A DNA stretch of 64,000 bases from Candidatus Eiseniibacteriota bacterium (GTDB taxonomy: Bacteria; Eisenbacteria; RBG-16-71-46; CAIMUX01): assembly GCA_903844735.1 (NCBI GenBank), contig CAIMUX010000103.1, positions 62,001-126,000 of the forward strand. The letters are read 5' to 3'. The stretch's first letter is position 1, and each line of letters begins with the position of its first letter. This document shows, piece by piece, positions 7,066-16,710 of this stretch. Below the pieces are notes generated by a model. The model was given only the letters and a program-made list of their open reading frames with translations, was not told the origin of the DNA and ran no database searches. The position numbers and the translations under genes are program-made.

Positions 7066-9797
7066 CACATCTCCTCTTTGTCCAAGATCAACTCATACGT
7101 GATCCCGTCCGGAAGCTTCTTCAGGAGTTCGTTCAACTGCGAGCCGGTCAGGCTGGCGACTTTGATCTGGACATCCTGGACCAACGTTCCGGTCGTAATG
7201 CCCCAGCTCTCAACCTTCCCGAGCAGGTTGAGCGCGGAGGTTGCCTCCGCGGTGCGGTGATGCCGGACCTGGCCTCCCGCGCCAAAGATCCCGCCCGAAG
7301 CCGAAGGCGTGGTGCCAGCCGGCGGCGCGGTTCCCGTAGTACCGTTGGGCTCTGCGATGATGCCCGAGCCTCCACTGATGTCCCTCTGGCCAGGCCCGGG
7401 TGCGACGGGCAATACGCCGGATCCACCGGACACCGGGACTCCCACACCATCCACGGTCGGGACCGCCTGCGGGAGGAGGAGGTAGGTTTCGTCGAGGTGT
7501 TTGCCGGTTCCCAACCTGCCGCGCAGCCGTCTCCAGGCTGTCTCCTCATCCTCTCCGGCGCGAACCTGCAGACACTCCATGTTACGAAGGTTGATCGCCA
7601 CCGCGCCGCGCGCGCAGGCCTTGATGAGCTTCTCCTTCATCAGCGTTTCGCCCAGCCATGGAATGCAGTCCTCGCCGCCGGGGCGCGGCTCCTGCAGCTC
7701 CCGCAGCAGCTTGCCGACCGACTCGTTCTGCTCCGCCGTGGCCAGAACCAGCGCGTCGAAATCCTCCGCGACAAAGAGGTTCTTGGCTACGAGCGTATCG
7801 ACGGCCTCGGGGATCTGTGTTCCCTCGACCTTGTGCCCTTCGAGGTGGAACGTGCACAGAGCGGGGTTCTGGAAGTTCCAGGTCGCGAGGATCGCGAAGC
7901 GGTCGAAGCGGCGCTTCAGGATGTCGCGCAGCTCCCGTTCGTACTTCGCGTGGAGCTTGCGGAACTCCGGGTTCTGCACCTTCCACCGGTCGGCGAGCAC
8001 GACCGCCCGGGCGAGGACCAGCAAGTCCCGGTCGTGAAAGAGGTTTGTGCTTCCTTCGCGCGGCAACAGAAAGCGCACGGCGTTGCGCCGCGACTGCAAC
8101 TGCTCCTTGAGCCACGTCCCCAGGCGAGCTTCGGGCCGGTCGGGCGGCTCGGGCAGAACGAGCAACGGAATACGATCGTCCCACCGGGCCGGAAGATCGC
8201 CTTCCTCGGCCCCGACCCACGGCTCGGCGAGCCAGTTCGACGACAACACGACGACCCGATAGTCCTTCGCCACGCTCTCGGCACCCGCGAGGACGTAACG
8301 GACCTCCCGGGCTAGCTGCAGCTTGTCGGAACCGTCGGCGAAGAGCTTGTCGTTGCGAGCGTTGGCAATGAGCTTGGCCTGCGGGTTCTCCTCCTCGCGG
8401 AAGACCAGGCGGGCCCCCTCCTGGTGGATATTGAAGCTATTCTCGACGATCGTCGCCATCTCGGCCTGGAACGCGTTGTCGTCGATCGCCCGGGTTCGGG
8501 TGATGTCGACCTGGACTTCGGAAGGCTCGGCGCCGGCGTTCTTGATGGCGAGGGACCGCAGCCAGAGCGCGCCCACGATCTCCGCCAGGTGGGAGACAAC
8601 CTGCTCGGGTGTCTTGACCGCGTCCAGCACCGCGCTGAGGTTGCGCTGTGCTTTCTCGCGCAGGTTCGCGTGGTGCTGGTTCGATACCGAGTCGAGGAGG
8701 GCGGCGATGCCGCTCTTGTCGTCGTCCAGGCGAAAGTCGGCCGCGGTAATGATGGGCGTGTCCTTGCCCCGTGACTTGAAGACATCCGCGAGAATGCGGA
8801 TCAAGTCACGCGTCTCCTGGGCCTGCGTCGCCACGAGAACCTGGTCCTCGAGCAGAGCCATCAAGTGCGGGGCGAACGGCCAGGCCTCGACGAACTCGCG
8901 CCGAACCCGATCATGCTCGGCGGGGGCGACATCTGCGAGCCGAAGGTGCTCCGAAACATGCGCGGCGATGGCTGTGGCGATCTGCGCCTCGGGGACTTGC
9001 ATACGATTGTCAAACAGCCTGTGCAGCAGCAGCCGCAATCGGTCGCGACGGGCGTCCGGCCCCTTGAAATCGATACGGCGGGGGTTGACCCGGTGGATCT
9101 GTTGGTACGCTTCCGTCTCACCGCTGCGGACCGAAACGACGAGAACCAGGTATTCGGGGTGTTCCTTCGCAATCTCCGAGAGGAGCTGGATGAAGTTGAA
9201 CGCCCAGGTTCGCCAGGGGTACTGCTTCGTGTTCGTGAGCCCGTCGTACCAGGTCTGAAACTCGTCCAGCACCAGGGCCGTCGGCGTGTGCTTGAACAGC
9301 TCGAGGAGCAGTTTGTCACCCGGGACGTCGGTCTGCTTGTCTCCCTGGCCCTTCCACATCCCTCGGACCTCGGCTCCATGCGGATGATTCTCGAAGACGA
9401 GATCCCAGAGGAACTTGAAGTTCTGCCGGTGCAGGCTGTCGCTGATGACGTGGGTCTTCGGCCGCAGCTTCAGCTCGCCGAGTTTCGGCTGGCCCAGGCG
9501 CGCTCCCCAGGACGCGAGCCAGGCCGCGGTGACCTCGGGGCTGGTGAACGCATGGTAGAGGGCTCCAAGGAGGTGCGACTTGCCCAGGCCACGTTCGCCG
9601 ATGAGGACCACCGGCTGCCCCCTCCCGGGGCCGATCGCCTCTATCGCGGCAAGCACGTCGGCTGTGGGGTAGGTGATGCCCAGAAACTCGCCGGCGCTGA
9701 TCTGCGTCGCGCCCGTCTGGTTCTCGTTGGCGAGCTCGATCGCCGTGCCCTTGAGGCGCCGGCCCTGAAATTCCTGTCGAAGTGTTAGCCCGAGCAT
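7065..9797 (-). CDS. DUF499-type P-loop ATPase, first gene of defence operon
   Basis: ATPase of about 910 aa with Walker A GERGLGKSH near residues 67-75 and Walker B ALVLDEFQTWYDG about 100 residues on; this is the DUF499/BrxC-like architecture. The C-terminal third has a low-complexity Gly/Pro/Thr linker and then a small domain ending DGITYELILDKEEM. The start at 9797 (MLGLTLRQEF) follows a G-rich site. A longer ORF to 10028 would add Arg-rich sequence of no family resemblance. It heads an operon with PglZ, DUF1156 methylase and helicase, joined by overlapping stops and starts. Expected role: ATP-driven assembly or DNA sensing for the system. Confidence 0.9.
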   Translation of the reverse strand: MLGLTLRQEFQGRRLKGTAIELANENQTGATQISAGEFLGITYPTADVLAAIEAIGPGRGQPVVLIGERGLGKSHLLGALYHAFTSPEVTAAWLASWGARLGQPKLGELKLRPKTHVISDSLHRQNFKFLWDLVFENHPHGAEVRGMWKGQGDKQTDVPGDKLLLELFKHTPTALVLDEFQTWYDGLTNTKQYPWRTWAFNFIQLLSEIAKEHPEYLVLVVSVRSGETEAYQQIHRVNPRRIDFKGPDARRDRLRLLLHRLFDNRMQVPEAQIATAIAAHVSEHLRLADVAPAEHDRVRREFVEAWPFAPHLMALLEDQVLVATQAQETRDLIRILADVFKSRGKDTPIITAADFRLDDDKSGIAALLDSVSNQHHANLREKAQRNLSAVLDAVKTPEQVVSHLAEIVGALWLRSLAIKNAGAEPSEVQVDITRTRAIDDNAFQAEMATIVENSFNIHQEGARLVFREEENPQAKLIANARNDKLFADGSDKLQLAREVRYVLAGAESVAKDYRVVVLSSNWLAEPWVGAEEGDLPARWDDRIPLLVLPEPPDRPEARLGTWLKEQLQSRRNAVRFLLPREGSTNLFHDRDLLVLARAVVLADRWKVQNPEFRKLHAKYERELRDILKRRFDRFAILATWNFQNPALCTFHLEGHKVEGTQIPEAVDTLVAKNLFVAEDFDALVLATAEQNESVGKLLRELQEPRPGGEDCIPWLGETLMKEKLIKACARGAVAINLRNMECLQVRAGEDEETAWRRLRGRLGTGKHLDETYLLLPQAVPTVDGVGVPVSGGSGVLPVAPGPGQRDISGGSGIIAEPNGTTGTAPPAGTTPSASGGIFGAGGQVRHHRTAEATSALNLLGKVESWGITTGTLVQDVQIKVASLTGSQLNELLKKLPDGITYELILDKEEM

Positions 9798-10240
9798 GCA
9801 AATGCCCCCACTTTCCGAGGCCCCAGCCGCCACGACCCGCCCCTTACCCCCTGAGTCCCGGCTGGATCGCTGACCCCGCTTCAACCCTACGCGAGGAGTC
9901 TGCCATCCGCTGACGCTCCCCGCCCTCATCGTCGGCGACGGCTGAGACCGGCGCAAGCGCGTACGGCCCTTCTCGGCTCGGCGCTGGAGCGCTTCGAGGC
10001 GTCCGGGCGCGCCGTTCGTCGTCTGCACGACGGCACCTCGCGCCTACGACCGGATGGCCGGTAGACGTCCCTGCCTGCCGTGGAAATCCCGTGCGAACAA
10101 CAAAGACTCTTGTTCCGGCTCTGCACGCGGACCGAGTCGCTCACCACCATCGCATGGGCCCGGGTCAGCTCCCGCAGTTGCTCCCACTCCCGAGACCTTT
10201 ATGGATCTCCTCTCGCCCCTGAGCGCGCCTTGCACCCGGC
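9798..10240. other. Intergenic region upstream of defence operon
   Basis: 443 bp between the glycosyltransferase stop and the DUF499 start. Only short, unsupported reading frames are present. It probably carries the promoter of the minus-strand defence operon, but I see no convincing -35/-10 pair, terminator or RNA. Confidence 0.4.
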
Positions 10241-11293
10241 TTAACGCCCACGACAGCGGCGCCACACCGCTGCCGCCCGGTCGGCGTTCTTGCCCACGAT
10301 CCAAGTCGCCAGCCACAACGCCATCGCGCGGCTCCCGGCCCCATCGTGCGTCGCTGCAGCCAATGAGGCCCGAGCGGCGCGCGGACTTCCCGCCGATAGC
10401 TCGGCGCGGCCGATCCGCACCTGCAAGCCGGGAAGCTCCGCAGTTAATCGATCGACGTAGCCGCGCGGATACCTCTCCGGCTCCTGCATTGCCACCCGAG
10501 TCAGCGCCAGCCGACCGCGCAGTATGGCGAGCTCCTGCCTGTGCATGTTCGAGGCATGGATGCGCCACCGGGTCAGCGGCTCGTCAACAACCAGCAACGC
10601 TCCGCGCTTGAGCACGCGCAAGAAGCAGGAGACGTCTTCATTCAAGGCGATCCGTTCATCGAACATGCCGACATCCAGCAACACATCACGGCGCGCCAGC
10701 ACGGCGCTGGGAAGCAGAAACCACCCGGCCTTGTGGATGTCGCCCTCGGGGTGGGCGAAGCAGTCGATGCCGTCCTCACGCGACGTAGCCTGCATGCGGT
10801 CGTACATCCTGCCGCCCTCATGCAGAAACGAATCCAGCAGAGGTCTTCCCTCGGCGTCGATCTTCGCGATGTCAGTCGTGACCATGACGGCGTTTGGGTA
10901 GCGCTCCAGCGCCGTCCACTGGCGCTCGAGTTTGTCCGGCAGCCATTCATCGTCATGATCCAGCAACGCGATCCAGGGCGACGACGCCGCGCGAATGCCG
11001 GTATTCCGCGCCCTGCACACTCCCAAGCGAGGCTGTCGAATGACGCGCGCGCCGAGGTCTTCGGCCAGGTCCGCCGAACCATCGGCCGATCCGTCATCGA
11101 CTACGATGATTTCGACCGGCCTGGCGCGCTGCTGAGACACGGATCTGATGGCGGCGGAGATGAACGCTCTTCCGTTGAAGACGGCCATCACCACCGACAC
11201 CGGAATGGTGTGCGTTTCCCCTTTCTGCGCAGGCGGATTCGCAGGCGCGGGCTGAGGTTCCGGCGCAGCGAAAAGTGAAGAGGATGAAGTCAT
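10241..11293 (-). CDS. Family 2 glycosyltransferase
   Basis: GT-A fold glycosyltransferase of 350 aa. After a Pro/Ala-rich N-terminus comes the GT2 start (VSVVMAVFNGRAFISAAIRS), the nucleotide-binding Asp pair (EIIVVDDGSADGS), a DxD-like motif (ALLDHDDEWLPDKLE) and the acceptor-side region (NEDVSCFLRVLKRGALLVVDEPLTRWRIH). No membrane segment is obvious, so it probably acts at the cytoplasmic face on surface polysaccharide or glycan. It is transcribed in the same direction as the defence operon but separated by 443 bp. The sugar donor cannot be predicted from sequence. Confidence 0.9.
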   Translation of the reverse strand: MTSSSSLFAAPEPQPAPANPPAQKGETHTIPVSVVMAVFNGRAFISAAIRSVSQQRARPVEIIVVDDGSADGSADLAEDLGARVIRQPRLGVCRARNTGIRAASSPWIALLDHDDEWLPDKLERQWTALERYPNAVMVTTDIAKIDAEGRPLLDSFLHEGGRMYDRMQATSREDGIDCFAHPEGDIHKAGWFLLPSAVLARRDVLLDVGMFDERIALNEDVSCFLRVLKRGALLVVDEPLTRWRIHASNMHRQELAILRGRLALTRVAMQEPERYPRGYVDRLTAELPGLQVRIGRAELSAGSPRAARASLAAATHDGAGSRAMALWLATWIVGKNADRAAAVWRRCRGR

Positions 11294-11886
11294 GGCGTGA
11301 GATGTCCCGACTCTTGTGTCGGGTCCTCAGCCGCTGATGGTTGTACTATCCACGATCGCTCGCCACCCATCCTTGTCACCGAGACAACCGGCCTACTGCC
11401 CGAATCTCTCCGATCTCCAGCAGGGCGACGGGCTGAGGCCGGGCGGCCGACAGGAGCGTTCATCCGCCCTCCGTGAGTCTCTTATGAGCAGTCTGGGCCG
11501 CCTGCCTGCAACACAAGAGCGACCTCCACCCGGGACACCGGATCGTGAGCCGGAAAAACCGACCCGGGGGCATCATACGGTCCGGCGTCCGCGGGATCAA
11601 GCCCGCGCTCCCTCACGGACGGAAGACGCCATTAGCCGAACATGTCGGGCCGCTCCTCGATGAGATTCGAGGACGTGGTGGTGTGGCGGAAGCCGCGAGC
11701 GGCTTACAGCCGAATTGATTGCCTACGTCCAATCCCCGGAGGACACCAATGGGCGCCAAGGCTGGAGATCGCCGCTCTCTTGGCACGGGTACGTCGGGAA
11801 GCAGCCTGTGTGGAGTGAAGAACCGCCTGGTCGTTGGCCACGTCGATGGAGCCTTCATCGGTGGGCCGTGCTAGAATGGCGATCCC
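11294..11886. other. Divergent intergenic region
   Basis: 593 bp between the divergently read glycosyltransferase and uvrB. Short frames on both strands show no family resemblance. Promoters for both flanking genes should lie here; I could not place them with confidence, and no LexA-type palindrome was obvious near uvrB. Confidence 0.4.
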
Positions 11887-13866
11887 ATGGACTTCCACTT
11901 AGTCTCGAAATACCGTCCTACCGGCGATCAGCCCCAGGCGATCGAGGAACTCACCGCCGGGCTCCTTCGCGGCGATCCCTACCAGGTCCTGCTCGGCGTC
12001 ACCGGAAGCGGCAAGACCTTCACCCTCGCCAACGTCATCGCGCGGGTGAACCGGCCCACGCTCATTCTGTCCCACAACAAGACGCTGGCGGCCCAGCTCT
12101 ACGGCGAGTTCAAGGGTTACTTCCCGGAGAACGCCGTCGGCTACTTCGTTTCCTACTACGACTACTACCAGCCCGAGGCGTACGTCCCGCAGACCGACAC
12201 GTTCATCGAGAAGGATGCTTCCATCAACGAAAACATCGACCGACTGCGACTGGAGGCGACCGCCAACCTGCTGAGCCGAAGCGATGTCATCATCGTGGCG
12301 TCGGTTTCGTGCATCTACGGCCTCGGAGCGCCGGAGGACTTCCAGCAGCAGATGTTGCACCTGGAAGTCGGGCAGCTCATCCCGCGTGAGGAGATCCTGG
12401 AGAAGCTGGTTACGATCCAGTATCACCGCAATGATCTCGAGTTCAAGCGGGGCGTCTTTCGGGTGCGCGGCGACGTGCTCGACATCTTTCCGTCGCATGC
12501 CGAGGAGGCGTTTCGCGTCGAGCTTTTCGGTGACGAAGTGGAGGCGATCAAGGTCTTGGATCCCGTGACGATGCAGGTCAAGCGGGAGCAGGAGGCGATG
12601 GTGGCGTTTCCCACCACGCACTTCTCCACGCCGTCGCAGCGGCTCATCGGCGCGCTGGACGGCATCGAGCAGGAGCTGCGCGAGCGGTTGGCCGATCTGG
12701 AGGGGCAGAACAAGCTTCTCGAGGCGCAGCGGCTGAAAATGCGGGTGAAGTACGACCTCGAGATGCTTCGCGAGACCGGGTTCTGTCCCGGGATCGAGAA
12801 CTACTCCCGTCACCTGGCGGGGCGGCTGCCGGGCGAGCGGCCAAGCTGCCTCCTCGACTACTTCCCGAAGGACTTCCTCATGGTGCTGGATGAGAGCCAT
12901 GTCAGCGTCTCGCAGGTGGGCGGCATGTACGAGGGGGATCGCTCGCGCAAGCAGACCCTGATCGACTTCGGGTTCCGGCTGCCGTCAGCTCTCGACAACC
13001 GGCCGCTGCGGTTCCCCGAGTTCGAGAAGCTGGTGGGCCAGGTGATCTTCGTCTCCGCAACGCCGGCGGATTTGGAGCTGGCCAAGACCGGCGGCGTCGT
13101 GGTGGAGCAGGTCATCCGTCCGACCGGTCTTGTCGATCCCGAAATCACGGTGCGGCCGACCGAGAATCAGATCGACGATCTGCTCGAGGAGATCCGGCTG
13201 CGCGTGTCGCGGCAGGAGCGGGTGCTGGTCACGACCCTGACCAAGCGGATGGCCGAGGACCTCACCGACTACCTGGTCGAAGCGGGGGTGCGCGTTCGTT
13301 ATATCCATTCGGATGTTGATGCTATCGAGCGGATGGAGATCATCCGCGGCCTGCGCCTTGGCAAGTTCGATGTCTTGGTGGGGATCAACCTGCTGCGCGA
13401 GGGGCTCGACCTGCCGGAGGTCTCGCTTGTGGCGATTCTCGATGCCGACAAGGAAGGGTTTCTGCGGAGCGAGCGCTCGCTGATCCAGACGGCTGGCCGG
13501 GCTGCGCGCAACGCCATGGGCCTGGTCATTCTCTATGGCGACCGCATGACCGGCAGCATGGAGCGGGCCATCGGTGAAACGAATCGGCGGCGCGAGAAAC
13601 AGTTGGCCCACAACCGCGAGCACGGGATCGTCCCGCGTACCGTGTACAAGAGTGTGGAGGAGATCCTGCAGGCCACCTCGGTGGCCGACGCGGCCAAGCC
13701 GGACGAGAAGAAAACCTGGGACGCTCCGGTTGATCCGGGGAACCTGAGCCGCGAGGATTTCATCGAGCTGCTCATTCGGGAGATGAAGGCGGCGGCGGAC
13801 GGTCTGGAGTACGAGCGGGCGGCATCGATCCGGGACCGGATATTGGAGTTGAAGGGGGAGATCTAG
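11887..13866 (+). CDS. uvrB: Excinuclease ABC subunit B
   Basis: UvrB, damage-verification helicase-like subunit of nucleotide excision repair, 659 aa (normal length). Walker A is GVTGSGKT at residues 37-44. The beta-hairpin that clamps DNA is [10 protein letters not shown] and motif VI is QTAGRAARN. The C-terminal UVR motif ([20 protein letters not shown]) that contacts UvrC is present. ATG at 11887 gives the usual N-terminus ([17 protein letters not shown]). UvrB loads with UvrA and recruits UvrC; neither partner is in this window. Confidence 0.98.
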   Translation: MDFHLVSKYRPTGDQPQAIEELTAGLLRGDPYQVLLGVTGSGKTFTLANVIARVNRPTLILSHNKTLAAQLYGEFKGYFPENAVGYFVSYYDYYQPEAYVPQTDTFIEKDASINENIDRLRLEATANLLSRSDVIIVASVSCIYGLGAPEDFQQQMLHLEVGQLIPREEILEKLVTIQYHRNDLEFKRGVFRVRGDVLDIFPSHAEEAFRVELFGDEVEAIKVLDPVTMQVKREQEAMVAFPTTHFSTPSQRLIGALDGIEQELRERLADLEGQNKLLEAQRLKMRVKYDLEMLRETGFCPGIENYSRHLAGRLPGERPSCLLDYFPKDFLMVLDESHVSVSQVGGMYEGDRSRKQTLIDFGFRLPSALDNRPLRFPEFEKLVGQVIFVSATPADLELAKTGGVVVEQVIRPTGLVDPEITVRPTENQIDDLLEEIRLRVSRQERVLVTTLTKRMAEDLTDYLVEAGVRVRYIHSDVDAIERMEIIRGLRLGKFDVLVGINLLREGLDLPEVSLVAILDADKEGFLRSERSLIQTAGRAARNAMGLVILYGDRMTGSMERAIGETNRRREKQLAHNREHGIVPRTVYKSVEEILQATSVADAAKPDEKKTWDAPVDPGNLSREDFIELLIREMKAAADGLEYERAASIRDRILELKGEI

Positions 13867-14081
13867 GGTCATCTTGGGGCCGTGGATGTCGGGCCAAAGC
13901 GGGCCTGTCGCCCGCGTCGGTTCGCCCGGGGTGACCCGAAAAGGATCTGGACGCGGCGCCGATGTTCGGCGATACTCTGCAACGGTAACTTGGAGTGGGC
14001 CAAAGGGCGCTCGGGGGCGATGAAGTTTCGGCCGAGAAACGGCCTGTGTCCCCTATGGGTTGAAGTCACGGAGGACTGGCC

Positions 14082-16547
14082 ATGCGTAAGATCCTGATCC
14101 TGGTGGTGATCGCTTTGATCGTGGGCGGGGTCGGTTGCGGGGAGGACAAGAAGCCGACGGCGCCGCCGCCGAACGGATCCTGCTGTGCCCCATCGGGCAC
14201 CTGCACCGTGACAACGCAGGCGGCTTGCACCGGGGCCTGGACTCTGGCCGGCTCCTGTACGCCGAACCCTTGCCCGCAGCCGACCGGCTCCTGCTGCGCC
14301 GTAGCGGGCACCTGCACGGTGACGACACAGGCGGCTTGCACCGGGGCCTGGACGGCGGCCGGCCTCTGCGAGCCGAATCTGTGCCCACAGCCGAGTGGCT
14401 CTTGCTGTGCCCCTGCGGGCACCTGTACGGTGACGACACAGGCGGCTTGCACCGGGATCTGGACCGCGGCCGGCGCCTGCACCCCGGACCCGTGCCCGCC
14501 GCCGATCGGCTCCTGCTGCACCCAAGCGGGTGCCTGTACAGTGACGACGCGGGTGGCTTGCCCCGAGACCTGGACGGCGGCCGGCGTTTGCACGCCGAAC
14601 CCGTGCGTTCAGCCGACCGGCTCCTGCTGCGCTTTTGCGGGCACCTGCGCGGTGACGACGCAGGCGGCTTGCACCGGGATGTGGACAGCGGCTGGTGTTT
14701 GCGAGCCGAATCCGTGCGTCCAGCCGATCGGCGCCTGCTGCGTTCCCGCGGGCACCTGCACGGTGACAGCACAGGCGGCTTGCCCGGGGACCTGGACGGC
14801 GGCCGGTGAGTGCAGGCCGAATCCGTGTGTCCAGCCGACCGGCTCCTGTTGCCAATCGGATGGCACCTGTGCCGTGACGATGGCGACGGCTTGCATTCGG
14901 ATCTGGACGGCGGGTGGCATCTGCACGCCGAATCCGTGCACGCCATCCCCGATCGGCTCCTGCTGTGCGCGCAGCGGCGTCTGCGTGGTGAAGGCGCAAT
15001 CCGACTGCACCGAAATTTGGACCGCGGATGGTGTCTGCACGCCGAATCCATGCGTGCAGCCCCCGACCGGTGCCTGCTGTGGGCTCGACGGCACCTGCAT
15101 CGTGACGACGAACCCGGCTTGCTCCGCGACCTGGACTGGGGATGGTGTCTGCAATCCGAATCCGTGCCCGCAGCCGGATGGCTCCTGCTGTGCGGCCGAC
15201 GGCGCCTGCACGGTGACAGAGCAAGCGGCCTGCACGGCGCCCTCGACCTGGACGATGTTCGGCGTCTGCAGTCCGAATCCGTGCCCGCAGCCGGATGGTT
15301 CCTGCTGCGCGGCCGACGGCACCTGTACGGTGACGAAGTTGACGGCCTGCACCGGGACCTCGACCTGGACGATGTTCGGCGTCTGCGACCCGAATCCGTG
15401 CCCGCAGCCGGATGGCTCCTGCTGTGCGGCCGACGGCGCCTGCACGGTGACAGAGCAAGCGGCCTGCACGGCGCCCTCGACCTGGACGATGTTCGGCGTC
15501 TGCAGTCCGAACTCGTGCGCGCAGCCCGACGGCGCGTGCTGTGCGCTCGACGGTACCTGCACGGTGACGACGGACGCGGCCTGCCCCGATACCGATACCT
15601 GGACCCTCGCCGGCGTCTGCGAGCCGAACTCGTGCGTGCAGCCGGGCGGCTCCTGCTGTGCGTCTGGGACCTGCACGGTGACGACGGAGGCGGAATGCTC
15701 CGACACCTGGACCCTGGCCGGCGTCTGCGATCCGAACATGTGCCCGCAGCCCCAGCCCGACATGAAAGAGATTCCTGCGGGCACGTTCACCATGGGCAGT
15801 CCGGGGGGTGAGCCGGGTCGGCAGGCCGACGAGACCGAACATTCGGTGACCCTGACGAAGGCGGTCTTGGTCGCGACCTATGAGGTCACGCAGTTGGAGT
15901 GGCAGGCGGTGATGGGCTGGAATGTTTCGAACTTCCCGGGCGTGGGTCGTCCGGTGGAGATGGTGAGTTGGTATGACGCCGTGAGCTACTGCAACCTGCG
16001 GTCCGAGGCCGATGGGTTCGATGCCGTCTACACCATCGAGGACCCGATCTACAGTGGGGATCACATCGTCTCCGCCACGGTTGACTGGAATCAGGACGCG
16101 AACGGGTATCGCCTGCTGACGGAGGCGGAGTGGGAATACGCCTGTCGTGCGGGGAGCGCGGCGGCGTTCTGCAACGGCGACATCACGAACATCTACTGCG
16201 GTCCGTTGGATCCGAACCTCGACCAAGTCGGGTGGTACTGCGATAACGCCTCGGACGCGACGCACGATGTGGGCGGCAAGACGGCGAACGCCTGGGGCCT
16301 GAAGGATATGCACGGGAATGTGTGGGAGTGGTGTTGGGACTGGTACGAAACGTATCCGGCGGGTCCGCTGACGGATCCGACCGGTCCCGCGTCTCCCCCG
16401 TTAGTAGACCCGAGCCGCGTCCTGCGCGGTGGTTGTTGGTTCGGCAACGCGCTGACCTGCCGGTCGGCATTTCGCCTCGACTTCGCCTCCGGCCCCGGCG
16501 CCTACAGCTACAGTTTGGGAGTGCGTCTAGCCAGGAATGCCCCATGA
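14082..16547 (+). CDS. Lipoprotein with 14 Cys-rich repeats and FGE-sulfatase (SUMF1-like) domain
   Basis: Exported protein of 821 aa. The N-terminus is a signal peptide with a lipobox-like GGVGC at residues 15-19. Residues 32-560 are 14 tandem repeats of about 37-39 aa, each with six cysteines (pattern GSCC, GTC, AC, WT..G.C, PNPC). A C-terminal formylglycine-generating-enzyme-like domain follows: IPAGTFTMGSPGGEPGRQ, YEVTQLEWQAVMG, YRLLTEAEWEYACRAG, DMHGNVWEWCWDWY and VLRGGCWF. FGE-type domains outside true sulfatase maturases often act as binding or adhesion modules. The start at 14082 follows CGGAGGACTGGCC. The repeats probably form a disulfide-rigid stalk displaying the domain at the surface. 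Confidence 0.88.
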   Translation: MRKILILVVIALIVGGVGCGEDKKPTAPPPNGSCCAPSGTCTVTTQAACTGAWTLAGSCTPNPCPQPTGSCCAVAGTCTVTTQAACTGAWTAAGLCEPNLCPQPSGSCCAPAGTCTVTTQAACTGIWTAAGACTPDPCPPPIGSCCTQAGACTVTTRVACPETWTAAGVCTPNPCVQPTGSCCAFAGTCAVTTQAACTGMWTAAGVCEPNPCVQPIGACCVPAGTCTVTAQAACPGTWTAAGECRPNPCVQPTGSCCQSDGTCAVTMATACIRIWTAGGICTPNPCTPSPIGSCCARSGVCVVKAQSDCTEIWTADGVCTPNPCVQPPTGACCGLDGTCIVTTNPACSATWTGDGVCNPNPCPQPDGSCCAADGACTVTEQAACTAPSTWTMFGVCSPNPCPQPDGSCCAADGTCTVTKLTACTGTSTWTMFGVCDPNPCPQPDGSCCAADGACTVTEQAACTAPSTWTMFGVCSPNSCAQPDGACCALDGTCTVTTDAACPDTDTWTLAGVCEPNSCVQPGGSCCASGTCTVTTEAECSDTWTLAGVCDPNMCPQPQPDMKEIPAGTFTMGSPGGEPGRQADETEHSVTLTKAVLVATYEVTQLEWQAVMGWNVSNFPGVGRPVEMVSWYDAVSYCNLRSEADGFDAVYTIEDPIYSGDHIVSATVDWNQDANGYRLLTEAEWEYACRAGSAAAFCNGDITNIYCGPLDPNLDQVGWYCDNASDATHDVGGKTANAWGLKDMHGNVWEWCWDWYETYPAGPLTDPTGPASPPLVDPSRVLRGGCWFGNALTCRSAFRLDFASGPGAYSYSLGVRLARNAP
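14175..15761 (+). repeat. 14-unit in-gene Cys repeat array (about 111-117 bp each)
   Basis: Fourteen in-frame tandem units inside the lipoprotein gene. Units 10 and 12 are nearly identical at the DNA level, pointing to recent unit duplication, while units 7-9 are the most diverged. Because the repeats are GC-rich, several other frames on both strands stay open through the array. Confidence 0.95.
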
Positions 16548-16710
16548 TCCTGAGCGCTCGTACCCCGCACTGAAGAGATAGGGGCACAGGGTCGCAACAT
16601 CAGTTCGTGGTTCCGGGGACGACTTCGAGACGAGTCGAAGGCGAAGCCGATCCACGAGGGTGTGTCCGATGGAACTTGAAGGTGGCTTGTTCTCTCGGGA
16701 GGGCCGACCC

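Noticed and set aside
9798-10028. Longer N-terminus of the DUF499 gene
   Set aside because: Arg/Ser-rich and unlike the family, while ATG 9797 gives the expected start.
11316-11663. 115-codon ORF between the glycosyltransferase and uvrB
   Set aside because: Low-complexity composition, no ribosome site, no recognisable domain.
14082-15761. Regular repeats that could be a CRISPR-like array
   Set aside because: Units are about 111-117 bp, in frame, coding, with no short identical repeat/unique spacer alternation.
13869-16313. 814-codon antisense ORF across the Cys-repeat gene, and a 333-codon plus-strand ORF in another frame
   Set aside because: Both follow the repeat period of the real lipoprotein gene; low-complexity Arg/Ala composition and no family resemblance. 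They stay open only because the repeats are GC-rich.
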